NCBI GenBank assembly: GCA_026018925.1
Contig: JAKSZU010000005.1
Location: forward strand, 83,937,398 to 84,001,397
DNA: 64,000 bases
From: Tupaia tana
Lineage: Eukaryota > Chordata > Mammalia > Scandentia > Tupaiidae
Reading direction: 5' to 3'
Shown here: piece by piece, positions 41,976-53,401 of the stretch
Layout of the letters: each line of letters begins with the position of its first letter
Numbering within the stretch: the first letter of the stretch is position 1
The notes under the pieces: model-generated
Databases searched by the model: none
The model's input: only the letters and a program-made list of their open reading frames with translations
Told to the model about the DNA's origin: nothing
Program-made: the position numbers and the translations under genes

Positions 41976-42218
41976 GGGATCAGTTGGTGATGTGGTGGTT
42001 AAGGGAGCTGGATCCCACATGATGACTGTGCAGTTTGAGTCCTAGACCCGGAGGCTTGAGAAACATGCTGGGTACATGTGTCTGCATGCCCAGAATCCCA
42101 ACAAGAGAATGGAGGACAGTGGATTTTGGTGTGGTTGTTGCCCTTGAGGATGGTTTCTCACTCTCTCTCTCTCCCTGCCCCCTCTCTTCACATGGCTTCT
42201 AACAAAGTTTTAAAAAGG
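41976..42218 (+). mobile_element. SINE-A, old
   Basis: GGGATCAGTTGGTGATGTGG head, GGATCCCACATGATGACTGT, GCAGTTTGAGTCCTAGACCC, GAGAAACATGCTGGGTAC, GAGAATGGAGGACAGTGG, CTCTCTCTCTCTCCCTGCC and a short A-rich end. Confidence 0.86.
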
Positions 42219-43355
42219 AAATTTTTAAAACTCTCAGATAATTAGTCAAATTCCAAGGCGGTATCTGAGCAATTATATAATATAATGACATAAATGTATT
42301 TTATCATTGGCATATAGTATTTTCTTCTCTGTTTTGTTTTTTATGCTTATTGACTTTCTATAGAGTCCTAACATATTATGTACTATTTTTCAAATATGAC
42401 TAACATTAGACTATCCCTTACTTCTAAACATACTAAAAAATAACAAATCGTTTTGTCTCTCACATTTTACAACTGTTAAAGGAATATAATATTTAATATT
42501 TAGAAAACAACATTTGTTTTAACCAATGGGTAATTTCACAAAAAAATAATTACTGTATTTTGAACAGTCATCTGCAGGAGTGAAAATGGCAGGGACATAA
42601 TTCACATGTAGCTTGTTTTTGTAATATTTTCTGCAGAGGTACTTTTTAGAGAAGTATATTCAATTAAAAGGTTAGATTTTACAACAAAAGCTTTGATACA
42701 ACTGCACAGAAAATAAAGCACTAAGTTGATAGTTAACATTTTATTGTTGTTGTTTTGCACCTTGTTGATCTAGAAACTCATATTTCAGCATTCTTGGGTG
42801 TGTTACTTTACAGTTTATAACACAATCTACTATTTATAACCTTACATACTTCCATCACTTCTACCTTTTCAAAAACAGTTTTTATTACTAAATAGTAAAG
42901 CTTTTCAAGTGTAGAGAATATCATGAGATTTACTGGATAAATTAACTGCCTTGCAAATGGCAAAAGAAATGTCACATTTTATGAATCAGAGTTAACAAGA
43001 TTTAAAAAAATGGTATGCCACATATTTCATAGTGCATTACAGAAATAGTCTATCTGAATGTATTGTAGGGGGTTATTATTAAGTTTCAAGGCATCAGAAG
43101 AGAAGCTTTTTCTAGCAAGTCTTAGAAGTGATTTCACAAAGATTACCTCAAGCAGCATTAATACCTAAGTGATTTCAAATATGATATGGATGCTGAAAAA
43201 AATATCGAGAAACATTTTGTCTCGAGTGTATGATTCTAAAATTTGTATAACAATTTACTCTTTATTTCTATAACAATTTACTCTTTATTTCTCAGTGAGG
43301 TATTTATTATATATGACTATTTATTCTAAATGACAATGAAAAATGTCTGAGGTTA
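42219..43355. other. unassigned AT-rich DNA
   Basis: No gene or repeat recognised, except a local duplication of TATAACAATTTACTCTTTAT at about 43244-43290. Confidence 0.4.
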
Positions 43356-43700
43356 TTATTATTATTATTATTATTATTTTGGCCAGAGGGAATGTGTGCT
43401 TATCAGAATGAGACAGAAAGACAGAGAGAAGGAACGGCACAGGGAGAAAGAACCGCCCCACCCAGAGGGATATAGTCACTCTGCAATCCCTTCTCAATGT
43501 ATCCATCCTATCTGGATCCGCCCCACCCAGAGGGATATAGTCACTCTGCAATCCCTTCTCAATGTATCCATCCTATCTGGATTTGGGGCAAACATGCACA
43601 CTTACCCAATATATTTTCTAGCTGCCCAGCTCAGATTCAAATAGCGAAGTTGGCACTGTGGGATCCAGCTCTCTTAATTAGTAAGCCATGAGACCAGACC
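43356..43700 (-). mobile_element. SINE-A with perfect 65-bp internal tandem duplication
   Basis: The tail complement is (ATT)n (43357-43378). Then GGCCAGAGGGAATGTGTGCT, GAGACAGAAAGACAGAGAG, body, and head end CCATGAGACCAGACC. The body segment from CCGCCCCACCCAGAGG to CCTATCTGGAT occurs twice, 43453-43517 and 43518-43582, with no differences by eye. Minus- and plus-strand frames of 64-82 codons are SINE-derived. Confidence 0.9.
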
Positions 43701-43734
43701 TAAATGAGTATACTATTGGCAAAAATGAATAGGC

Positions 43735-43945
43735 CAGGGACAGCTAAGTCATGTAGTGATTAAGGCAACACTCTGCCATGGTGGATCCACATAGAAGGTT
43801 GTGTCCTAAATTCTCCTTGTACCTCTCTGGGGTGTATGTTTGCACATCTTTGGTCTGGACTTGCTGAGGCTGAGAGTGGATCAATGTGAAGACACTGCTG
43901 TGGATGCAGTGAATATAATGAAAGAATGAACAAATACATAATGAT
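43735..43945 (+). mobile_element. SINE-B, tail altered
   Basis: GGGACAGCTAAGTCATGTAG head, CAACACTCTGCCATGGTGG, CTCTCTGGGGTGTATGTTTG, CATCTTTGGTCTGGACTTGC, TGAGGCTGAGAGTGGATCAA and GACACTGCTGTGG. The TCTC tract is absent and AAAGAATGAACAAATACATA replaces the tail. Confidence 0.6.
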
Positions 43946-44056
43946 GAACACAATACCAAAAATGTTCTTGGAAGAGAAAGAATGTAATAACATAGAAGAA
44001 AACATCTGGGTAACAATATAAATTGATCTCAAAGAAGCTTGAAAGAAGTATACTTT

Positions 44057-44341
44057 GGGACCAGCAGATGGTGTAATGATTATGTGGCTGGACTCCCAAA
44101 TATCTGACTGTGGTTCGAGTCCTGGACATGGAGGCTTGAAATTCATGCCGGATATGTGTGTGTGTGCATGCCAAAAATCTCAAGAGGAGAATGGAGGAGA
44201 AGAGATTGAAATGTGGTCATTCCCCCAGGGGGGGTGATTTTTCACTTTCTGTCTTTTTGTCTCTCTCTGTGTCTCTCCAGCAAGCACATGAGCCCTATAG
44301 CAAAAATCTAAAAATTTCTCTCTCTCTAAAAAGAAAAAAAA
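44057..44341 (+). mobile_element. SINE-A, full-length
   Basis: GGGACCAGCAGATGGTGTAA head, GGACTCCCAAATATCTGACT, B box GGTTCGAGTCC intact, TGGAGGCTTGAAATTCATGC, GAGAATGGAGGAGAAGAG, CCCCCAGGGGGGGTG, CTCTGTGTCTCTCCAGC, GCCCTATAGCAAAAATC. Target duplication AGTATACTTT (44047-44056) / GGTATACATT (44342-44351). Confidence 0.93.
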
Positions 44342-44351
44342 GGTATACATT

Positions 44352-45582
44352 GTACTTCACTAAGTAATTTGCTTTTTCTCTCCCTGTACTTCTGTAATTA
44401 TTTTATAATATATTCTGGATCATATAGATCTGCTTGCACCTTCCTTGTGGAAGATATATCATCCTCAGCTAATAAATAATCAAACTCGTACAGTAATAAT
44501 AAAAATGCACTGAGGAGACAATTATAGCATTACACATACGTGCTACAAAATAGAATTTTTTAAATAATCTTTTTCTTTATTATAACATTTTGGGAACCCC
44601 CTTAGAAATGCAAATGTATTGGCCCATCGCTGAAACTAAAGAAATACTCCACTTATAGGCTAATATATTAAAATGACCCTTAATTCAAAATGCAAAGCAT
44701 TAAAAATCATAGTGTTTTTAAAGTGCTACCAGATAATGGTTATAAACAGCAATTAAGATACTGTATATAGTTTTTAGACAAAATAAACTGCAAATCACCT
44801 ATTCATAATTGCCTATAGATAAGATTTATCAAGGCATAGTGAATGCTGATTCTGACAAGACCCCCCCCAAAAATTCCTATCTGTATGGTCTTAAGTCTTC
44901 TCCTGATAGTTATAATTTAGCTCCAATCATGCCTTATTGTTTTCTTGATAGAAGGCAAATGGCATTAATATTAATGTAAGAACTCAACTTTCTTGCATCT
45001 TATGAAATTGCTTATAGAAGAATTACTTCTATATAAACTCTCACTGAGTTGGGTCTGGGCATTCCTGGGTCATATTTCATGTATTTGATGCACAGTGTTT
45101 GAACTCACCTCATCTCAGCCATGTGCTTGTGTCACTCTTTATCAGTGATAGACCAAGACTTTGAACACATTGGTAGGTTGTTGATACTATATAAAGTGTA
45201 CTGATCTTTCAAAACTTGCGTTATAGACTATGGATAGGAGAGATGGAAGTCTTGTTTCCTCATCACTTAACATCCTGGATCGTGGTAAATGTAGACTTTC
45301 TAATTTATATTGCAAAATTAATTGGGACATCAGGAAGTGCTCTAGTAACTAACAATAAATCTTATTTTTCCCTCCTTCCTTCCCTGCTTTTTTCCTTTCT
45401 TATTTTTCCATTCTTCTTGCATCCCTCCTTTCTTCCTTCTGGTCTATTTTTTAAAATATTACTACTTCTGTGTTTGTTGGATTTAGAAAATTATTCTTCC
45501 CTTTTTCCTACTCTATTAGATTTTTCAGTTTCTTTTTCTCAACCCCAAACAGACTTCTCCAAGAGATATTTTGAAGTATGTA
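44352..45582. other. unassigned DNA
   Basis: Contains a 149-codon plus-strand frame (45216-45665) whose product is rich in Leu, Phe and Ser because it crosses a CTTCC/TTTCC-rich stretch. The frame runs into the DNA transposon that follows. No signal of a real gene. Confidence 0.4.
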
Positions 45583-46078
45583 TAGCCACTGCTCACTTAA
45601 TGACCTGTTTAACAATGTCTGAACTGTTGACAAGTTCTGCAAATGTGACAAATCCCCTTTCTTAGTCTGTGTGACTATCATGACTCCTTAACTCATTCCT
45701 GAAGTCAGTTAGTATTCACTACATGAAGTGTTCGCAGTCACACAAGACAACATATATTTCTTTATAAATTGATACTTTATTGTGCATCCATAATAGTGTT
45801 TAGAATAATAAAAACAATTAGAGTGATTTATATCACAGTGTTGTAGTGTGTTTTATCATTCTCCTGCACTTACCTCTTGTATGCTTTCTGTATGGATAAA
45901 TTTAGATTATTCTAGTGTGGTATCACTGGAAATCTATTGAAAAATTATGTACCCTATGGTGCCATGACAGACCACAAGACATCCACCACCTCTAAACTTC
46001 TTATCAAACAATTCACTTAACAACCTAGTTGTAGGAATGGAACTTGCTCATTAAGTGAGGAGTGTCAGTACAAATTTT
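45583..46078. mobile_element. DNA transposon fossil, non-autonomous
   Basis: Left end CCACTGCTCACTTAATGACC and right end (complement) CTGACACTCCTCACTTAATG share the inverted core CTCACTTAATGA. Further in, GTTTAACAATGTCTGAACTG pairs loosely with the CAACCTAGTTGTAGGAATGG side. Reminiscent of Tigger-group MITEs. No transposase frame. Confidence 0.6.
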
Positions 46079-47369
46079 TTTCTGTCACATTTCACAGACA
46101 GACCTCACAAGACAGATACGTGGTCATAAAAGTCACATTCTTCTACATTTAAAATATGTCAAATGATGAAACCATTTAAAAGTAAAAAAGTAGTCTAATG
46201 GTTAAGTAAGAGTGAGACTAACAATTAGACATTGGACTTAGCAATGTTTAGGTTACTGTAAATAAAATATTTGTGTGTGTGTGTGTGTGTGTGTACATCT
46301 GTGACTGTTTCAATATGAAAGAAATTGGTGCATGTTACAGAAAATAGTAAAGTCAAAGTGGGAAAAATGTTGAATCAGAGAGCTCAAAGTAAGAGAGAGA
46401 GTGAGAGACTAGGTTTCAGAGTGATATTGAGTAAATATGAGAGGAAAACTTCAATACACAGGAAGACAGAATAGCACTAGGTCGAAATAGAGTTTGTTTC
46501 AATAAGAATAGGAAAATAAATAATGAAACATTGATATAATTATTGGACAGCATTTAGGGTCCACTTCACATGTGTGACCATGGAGTGAAGTAAGGCTATG
46601 ATGGACATTTTGTGCCTTTTATCACTGTCTAGGTATAGAATCAGAGTAGGTACATATGTCTATTTAAGCAAGTTAGGAATTTTCCCAAGAAACTAGAAAG
46701 AAATAAAAAATATGTGACTCACAACTATATACCAACAGTTCACTATAGTTCTATGATAGAGAATTTAACCTAGATAAAGATGAAAATATGGAAATAAAGA
46801 AGATTACACTTAATAAAAGGAGTTGGGATGAATAAATTAGAAGTTTTCTGAGAGATGTAAGTCAAAAATTATTGTACTCAAAGAACACTATGGAATATGG
46901 TAAAAATAGTGAGATTGAGATAATTGGGGATGCGGGTATAGTGATCAGTGATTCTATACAACAACCACGAGAATGGATGGAGAATGTTAGGCAAAAGACA
47001 AAATTATTGACAAATATGAGGTTGAGGAAGGGAAGTCAAAGTTATTGGGTGGAAATTGTAACTAGGTATTTACCCTAGCAGTCATGTTGGAGGGTAACAA
47101 AGAGTTGGTACAGAAAATGTTGCCTGAATGAGGGACTTACCCTGAGAAGTCTGTAGAAGACTATTGCAGTCAGGCCTACTGGGTGCTGTGGTCTACTGAC
47201 ACATGCCTTGAAGTTGGAAGTGTTTCATGGAAAGGCAGAAAACATTATTTGAAAGCACCATGGAAGACAATTGGTATATTTCTTAGCTTAAGTAGATGAA
47301 ATACGTGATGAGAAAGTAGCCAAGAGTTTTGAGAGCAGAAGGGGAATCGGTGTTCCTCAGTGTCTTGCT
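46079..47369. other. unassigned DNA with (TG)n at 46271-46294
   Basis: About 12 TG units near the start. The rest is moderately GC and may contain old repeats, but I cannot name any. No gene. Confidence 0.35.
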
Positions 47370-47755
47370 CAGCTGTGTTACTATGACAAAAGTACCTGAG
47401 ACTGTGTACTTTATAAAGAAAGGAAGTGTATTTGGCTTACGATTCTGTCGGCTGTAAAGAACGTGAGGCCTGTGTCTGACACTCTCTGGTGCTACATCAC
47501 CACATGGCTGAGAGAAGCAAGATGAAAAGGATGAATGTGTTAAGAGGGACCTGCAGGCAGTCAACTTGCTATTATAACATTCAACTCTCATAGGAACTAA
47601 TTAAGGAGAATGCCCTTCCTCCACCGAGGACGCGACATTAATTATTCTTGAGGCATCCACCCTATGTCACAGATAACTCTTACTAGGCCCACGTCTCAGT
47701 GCTTCCTGATTGGGTGTCAAGTTACAACATAAGTTCAGAGAGGATACAGCACCAA
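47370..47755 (-). mobile_element. MaLR LTR (MST/MLT-type), minus strand
   Basis: Plus strand reads AGCTGTGTTACTATGACAAA, CCTGAGACTGTGTACTTTAT, AAAGAAAGGAAGTGTATTTG, GCTTACGATTCTGTCGGCTG, ACCACATGGCTGAGAGAAGC, CATAGGAACTAATTAAGGAG and AGTTACAACATAAGTTCAGA, matching the complement of MaLR LTRs. The 102-codon minus-strand frame lies inside it. Confidence 0.78.
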
Positions 47756-48265
47756 GAAAGAACTATTTTCAAATTAGACTAAAAGAAAAAGAATATAGAG
47801 CACATGTTCAGAATAGAGATGATTTTGCAGACAATTGATTATCAGGCTCAACACATACAATATGAAGATTTTAGTGTTTAGGAATGGAGATAGAAGAAGA
47901 AATGCAGAGTTTTATTGGGAGATGAGTGCATTAGATGACAGGAACCCTGCGAGTCTGTCATCTTGTGGTGAGTGACAGGACAAATGGAATTAGATCCATT
48001 GAGCTTAAAGCTAAAAAGTTTGGTAAGGTGTCAGTGTCTTGGGAGGTATGCCTTTTCAAGAGCACTTTTAATCCTAGACCCTCCTATTGACTCTTGGTGG
48101 TAAATGTGGAAGCGCTAGAAAAATGATAATAAGATTTAAGCTAATGGTATAGGCCTCTTATTGACATTGACTAATGGAAGTGTTCAAGTCAGGTGGTGTG
48201 GTAGCCCTACTCAGCTGATGTAATGATGTAAAGTGATGGAAAAAAATGACTCATGTATTTACCCT
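47756..48265. other. unassigned DNA
   Basis: No gene or recognised repeat. Confidence 0.35.
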
Positions 48266-48277
48266 TTGACCTAACTT

Positions 48278-48538
48278 TTTCAGAGAGAGATTTTTGTTAT
48301 AGGGCTTGTGCACTCACCAGAGAGAGAGAGAGACAGAAAGACAGAGAGACAAAAAGTGAGAAATCACCCCCTGAGTGAGATGGCCATGCTGAAATACCTT
48401 CTCTGGTCTTTTCTCAGGATTTTGGACATGCATGTATATGTACCTGTTGTGAATTTTAAGCCTCAGGGTCCGGGACTCAAACCATAGTTAACAAGATAAC
48501 AGTCCAGTGATATAATCATTATGCCATCTGCTGACCCC
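48278..48538 (-). mobile_element. SINE-A, full-length, minus strand
   Basis: AGAGAGAGATTTTTGTTATA, GGGCTTGTGCACTCACC, GAGAGACAGAAAGACAG, CCCCCTGAGTGAGATGGCC, TTTTAAGCCTCAGGGTCCGG, GACTCAAACCATAG and head end CATCTGCTGACCCCC. GACCTAACTTTTTC precedes it and GACTTAATAACTTTTTC follows. Confidence 0.87.
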
Positions 48539-48540
48539 CG

Positions 48541-50230
48541 ACTTAATAACTTTTTCATTAATAATTTTTGTGCTCATCATTATCTACATTCAAGAAAGGG
48601 GGAAGACAGCAGGTAGAACAGTGATAAAAAACTTCGTTGAGATTTTGCTGTAAATGGGAACAGAAAGTAGAATAAAACCTGGAGTTATATACGATCCATT
48701 TATGTGAATATAACCTCCATGTAATTATGAGGTTTTCCTGATTTTGTTTCTGTTGTTGCTACAAGAGAAAGACCACTGTTTCATTTGTTTGCCAGTAAAA
48801 AAATAACAGTGCAAACCTTGTACTTTCCCTGTGAATTAAAATCTAGGAGGCAGCTACAAAGGGCACAGGAGAATGTATTATTAACTAGGATTTTGTTCAG
48901 AACAGATGTGACATAAACATTACTAAAAACCATTGAGTACATATATCTAAAACCCACATCAGTTCTCTCGTGACTATGACAGAAAACAAAAGGCAAAGGC
49001 AATGTATAAAAATAATCATTCCGACAAAGTCTCTCTGTTGGCTTGGTATCTGCTTATGTCTTCTTTTCTGTGGAGTTAAAACAGTCATTCAAGTGTCCTT
49101 GAACTTGTAGATATGCAGAATATGAATCCCTTATCTAGATTTTTGTTTCCATGAAATGGGAACATTGCTTCTATTTGTAACAGTAACTTCATTTATTAAA
49201 ACGTTTTTGGTTACAATTTTTTCCTTGCTAGCTACACTCTTCTTTATGTCTATTAAAATGTGTTACTGGTTACTGAAAAACGTCCAAAACTCAAGAGAGC
49301 AGTTTTATTTACCTAAAAACCATAGTATATTTTGCATCAAGATTGTCATCTCTTCTGCCCTCTGCTGATGAAATTTACTCACATAGACTTCAAAGACTGC
49401 TCTTTCTGTTGCAGATCAGTTCGGTAAGAAGAGCATTTTTAATTTATATTAAAGCTAAATTATGTAATGTGTTTTTATTTTCCATAAATAAATATATTTT
49501 TTATCAAGCAAAAGGTTGTGGAGAATTATAATTATAAAGCAAGCCATCATTGGGCTAAGTATTCTCAACACTTCTCTTATATTCAGAAACATCAAAAACA
49601 GGATAAATTAAGTCACACTGATGATTTAGAGTCATTTTCACATTGTGCTGATCAAGCATATGTTGTTAAGTTGGGGTAAAATAGTAAAAAACAAAGGGAC
49701 TTTTACAGTGTTTTGTGCTTGTCTTATAGGCTGTGTGAACTGCAACTTGTAATATTGGATTTCACATTCCTAACCTTGAACTAAGGAACAAAACAAAATG
49801 AAAAATGAAGTATGGCTTGCACGTTCCTCTTTTCCAGATAACATACACTCTCAGTGATTTTTACAATAAGAGTTATTTTGTTCCCTATGAATTTTATTTT
49901 GATCCCTTGTTTTCAGTTCTGTATCTTCTTTAGTCTTTATTTTTTTTGTTCCTGGTTACTTGCTAGAGTACTTTTAGGCCATTTAAAGGAAAAAAAAAAA
50001 AAAAAAAAAAACAGGAAAACATTTACTCTATAAAAAATTTACTTTTTCTTAAAAGGATACCTTCAGCTATAAAGTAGGCCTGTATTTGAGGTTTCATTCT
50101 TTTATTTTTGTTTGTTTTAGTATGCTCATATGTTTTGAAGTAATTTAGAAATTTTCTCTTATTTGAAAATAAGGTTAATTGCATAATAAAGTCCTATTGA
50201 GGCTTCAGAAATAGCCCTTTAGCATACAAA
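48541..50230. other. 1.7 kb without recognised features; A23 run at 49989
   Basis: No SINE and no gene. Poly-A at about 49989-50011 is not preceded by a recognisable retroposon. Frames of 60-73 codons only. Confidence 0.4.
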
Positions 50231-50239
50231 CATGATTTA

Positions 50240-50690
50240 AAAACCCTGTTCTGCCAATATCTAGCTCTTTATTCTTTGGTAAGTTATTTTGCACCTCTGT
50301 GTCTTCATATCCTCCTTATAAAAGTCATGACTGCGCCAGTGAATTATAAACATAAACGGTGTCATAGGGACCAGACAGTAGCCTGGTAATTAAGATGGCT
50401 GGATCCTTCATGAGTGACTATGTGGTTCAAGTTCTGTTCCCGGAAGCTGGAAAACACTCGGCACATGTAAATATGTGCCCCAAATCCTAAAAGAGGAAGA
50501 AATGGAGGAGAGGCATGGTGGTAGGATCTTCCCTCATGAAAGGTGTCTTCTCAGTCTTCTTCCCTCTTGGCAAGTGCATGCACTTGATGGCAAAATTTTA
50601 AAAATAATAAATAAATAAATAAATAAGATTGTCATAGAGAATTAATTAAATAATACAAATAACAGATTTTGGAGCATAACGAGAATTTTG
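50240..50690 (-). repeat. MIR-like relic split by a SINE
   Basis: AACCCTGTTCTGCCAATATC, TAAGTTATTTTGCACCTCTG and TGTCTTCATATCCTCC read as complementary MIR up to 50366. AGAATTAATTAAATAATAC resumes after the SINE (50627-50690), matching the MIR 'gaggattaaatgagataatgc' segment. Confidence 0.45.
50367..50626 (+). mobile_element. SINE-A, old, nested in MIR
   Basis: GGGACCAGACAGTAGCCTGG head, GGATCCTTCATGAGTGACTA, GTGGTTCAAGTTCTGTTCCC, CACTCGGCACATGTAAATAT, GAGGAAGAAATGGAGGAG, GATGGCAAAATTTTAAAAAT and (AATA)n tail. Flanks GTGTCATAG / TTGTCATAG. Confidence 0.86.
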
Positions 50691-50799
50691 GAAATTTACT
50701 TCATTAACAAAAAGACTAAATACTAAATTAGTGAAAGAACTTTTAGCAAGGTAAGGCATGATTAGATTGTGGTTTAAAATGTCTAGATCAATATCATTT

Positions 50800-51018
50800 T
50801 CATTATTTATTTATTTCTTCCATAATCAAGACAGTGTGAGAGAGAGTCAGGTACTTGCAACAGTGCCTTCATGCCTCAATCTACCCACCCTAGCCTCAGC
50901 CAGCCTCAGAGCATAGGCACACACACACCCTCCTTGCTCAGGGTGGTCTCCACACAGAAAATTAGAGCCTTCTCAGTCTCCCAGAGCACTGAGTTACCCC
51001 TGTACCACTATTTGGGCC
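50800..51018 (-). mobile_element. SINE-B, minus strand
   Basis: TTTATTTATTTCTTCCATAA, GTGTGAGAGAGAGTCAGG, GTGCCTTCATGCCTCAATC, AGCCTCAGCCAGCCTCAG, GGTGGTCTCCACACAG and head end TACCACTATTTGGGCCC. The 135-codon plus-strand frame starting in it is not a gene. Confidence 0.72.
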
Positions 51019-51380
51019 CTATGTCCATGCTGTTAACTCAGTCATATCCAAGGGGGTTTTTATGTTACATTAATTCTTTAAGACACTATAGCAGATGTGT
51101 ATCAGGCAGATTATTATTTTTAATGAAATATTCAAAATGCTTAGGCCTTTCCTTAAGCAGAGATCCTAGCTTTATGACTTGGCTTCCCAAAGAGACAGAT
51201 CTCTGTGTGATTGGTATAAGGCCTTGTAGTAATTGCATATTAGTGAATGAAACAAGTCTGTTCTCTTATATGATTTAAGCTTGATGGAACTCAGTAAAGG
51301 GAAACAAAAGGCATGCACATCAGCAAAAACGTAGGTCATTAGAAATCACTATAAATACTTTAATTAAAAACAGAAGATGC
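51019..51380. other. unassigned DNA
   Basis: Nothing recognised. Confidence 0.35.
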
Positions 51381-51382
51381 CA

Positions 51383-51600
51383 GGGCTAGCAGGTGGTGTG
51401 GTGGTCAAGGCCCTGGTCTTCCACACGGCCAACCATGGTTCAATCACACATGCCTACATGCCTAAAATCCCTAGGGGAGAATGTAGGAGAAGGGATGGCA
51501 CCCCTTGAGGGGTGACTCCTCACTTTGCCCCTCTCTTTTCCTCTCCAGCAAGTGCATATGCCTCTTGCAAGAATAAAACCAACAAAAACCCTTAAAAAAA
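51383..51600 (+). mobile_element. SINE-A with internal deletion
   Basis: AGGGCTAGCAGGTGGTGTGG head, CTTCCACACGGCCAACCATG, GGTTCAATCACACATGCCT. The TAAAACTCATGC part is missing after the B-box region. Then GGGGAGAATGTAGGAG, CCTCTCTTTTCCTCTCC and GCCTCTTGCAAGAATAAAAC. The deletion differs from that of the short form. Flanks AGAAGATGC / GGGAGATGC. Confidence 0.84.
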
Positions 51601-51659
51601 TGGGAGATGCTGAGATAGAGATAAATAAATGGGACAGGACAATGTGTCTCAGATTACAC

Positions 51660-52010
51660 AGGGTAGGCAGAGGTCACAGGAAAAACAATAAGCAATTATG
51701 TGAATGAGAATGAAAGAATGAGCAAAACCCAGCCATGTATAGAGAAGAGGGAACAGCAATGCTGAAGTCTTAAAAGGACAAGAGTTTGGAGGTATTGAAA
51801 GCAAATCAATTATCTGTAGCACATTAAAGAGAGTCTTTTGAAATGATTTTGGAAAGATTATGAGAAGATATCACCAAGTCCCTTATAAACTTTGTTAAGA
51901 AATTTATATTTAATTCTAAGGGACATGGACAGTCACTTTGTGGTTTTAATCCAGTGATTAATAGCATCATATTTTTATTTTATGAGAATCACATTGTTAT
52001 ATGGAAGAGT
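51660..52010. repeat. possible L2-class relic
   Basis: TATATTTAATTCTAAGGGAC, ATGGACAGTCACTTTGTGG and TTTTAATCCAGTGATTAATA resemble the mammal-wide 'ttttattctaagtgcaatgggaagccattggagggttttaagcaggg' segment. Confidence 0.35.
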
Positions 52011-52287
52011 GTTATCTGCACAATACTTGGAAATACAAAGGATTGTGTGTTGTGTGTATGTGTTTAAGGTTCATTAAAGTACAAAATGGGGCAGGGAGAG
52101 TTGTATTTCTTTGTTGCTTTAATACCTATTGTGCCTGAATCAGTAATTACCACTCCTGGAGGAGTCGGTTATATTTGAAAGACTCTAGTTAAAAGTTTGC
52201 ATTATGGAGATAATTCTCCCTAGCCCTTCACATAAAGATATCTAATTACAAGGAGGCAGTTCACTTTTCTTTTGCTTTCTAAAACTT

Positions 52288-52522
52288 TTTTTGTCCATTT
52301 TGTTGGGTAGAGTGGGTACACGTGAGAGAGAGAGAGATGGGTACCTTCTACAGGGCTTGGTTACATCACGATCCACTTTCAGTAGTCTACCAGGAACTTG
52401 GGCACCAGTGTACCCCACCACATGCCCTCCCAGAAGGTTTTCTGGCTGGTCTGGGAATTTAAACCATAGTGGGCCTGTGGCATCAGCTCCTTAGTCTGGT
52501 ACCATACTGGTTATGCCAGAGA
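52288..52522 (-). mobile_element. SINE-B, minus strand
   Basis: TTTGTTGGGTAGAGTGGGTA, GAGAGAGAGAGATGGG, GGCTTGGTTACATCACGATC, AGGAACTTGGGCACCAGTG, GGGAATTTAAACCATAGTGG and head end TACTGGTTATGCCAGAGATC. Confidence 0.62.
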
Positions 52523-52761
52523 TCTTTTTTTTTTTTCTCCCAAAACTCTTAAAAGAGGTTTTCAAAACCAGTATACTCCTTTGATTAGTTTTAGATTACA
52601 TTTCAAATATTTTGCCAGAAATGTATTGATAAAATAGTAATTGTTTAAAAAATTAAGTCATTTAAAAATTGAGCCACTGACATTTTGACATTAAATCGTG
52701 ATTTTAAAAATATAGTCAACAGAATCTGGTCATTGGATATCATCATCTACTTCAGAAACCT

Positions 52762-52962
52762 TAAGGCCCACCTCTTTGGTGCAGCTGGTGGCATGAGGGA
52801 CTGCAGTCAGACCCCTGGTGCAGGTGCGTGAACACGTACCTGGGAGGGCTGGAGGCCAGGGGTCACTGTGGGACTCAACCCTGTGATGGGTGCTTCTCTC
52901 TCTCTCTTTCCTGCACATGCACATCCTCTATCATGATAAATGAAACAAAGCAAAACAAAAAA
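52762..52962 (+). mobile_element. SINE-B-like
   Basis: CTTTGGTGCAGCTGGTGGCA head, GGGACTGCAGTCAGACCCC, GAACACGTACCTGGGAGGG, GGGACTCAACCCTGTGATGG, TCTCTCTCTCTTTCCTG, ATCATGATAAATGAAAC. CpG- and GC-rich compared with neighbours; diverged from the other SINE-B copies. Confidence 0.5.
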
Positions 52963-53141
52963 ACCTACAAAAAGTTATTCAGTGAAAACTTTTTATATTT
53001 CCCTTTAGCCAAAAACTAATAGTTCCATTTACTTTTCACTCAGAATTCCAACTAAATGTAATCTTTTTGACTGGATTGTTCGATTTAACTTCTGTGCTAT
53101 TGCTTTATAATAAAATAATATATATAAATTCAAATGCTTTT

Positions 53142-53401
53142 ATTTTTTTGAGAGTTTTTTTGCTATAGGGCACATGCATTCAACAGACATACAGAGAGAG
53201 ACAGAGAGACAGAAAGCGAGAAATCACCCCCCAGGGGACATGGCCACACCACAATCCCTTCTCCTCTGTTCTCCTCTCGGGATCTTGGGCACGCTCGCAC
53301 ATGCGCCCGGCGTGAGTTTTAAGCCACCGGATCTGGGACGCAAACCGCGGTCGACTACGTGGGAGTCCAGTGACATAGCCATTATTTTAACTGCTGGTCC
53401 A
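53142..53401 (-). mobile_element. SINE-A, full-length, young, minus strand
   Basis: ATTTTTTTGAGAGTTTTTTT, GCTATAGGGCACATGC, ATACAGAGAGAGACAGAGAG, CCCCCCAGGGGACATGGCC, GGGCACGCTCGCACATGCGC, CCGGCGTGAGTTTTAAGCCA and GCAAACCGCGGTCGACTACG, ending TAACTGCTGGTCC. The 11-bp target duplication CAAATGCTTTT is exact at 53131-53141 and 53402-53412. The 102-codon plus-strand frame is antisense SINE. Confidence 0.95.

Noticed and set aside
45216..45665. A 149-codon plus-strand frame with hydrophobic stretches resembling membrane segments
   Set aside because: The hydrophobicity comes from a CTTCC/TTTCC-rich tract, and the frame runs into a DNA transposon; no homology recognised.
51525..51707. A 60-codon frame ending in basic residues as a small gene
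   Set aside because: It starts in the SINE-A pyrimidine tract and ends in unassigned DNA; no supporting feature.
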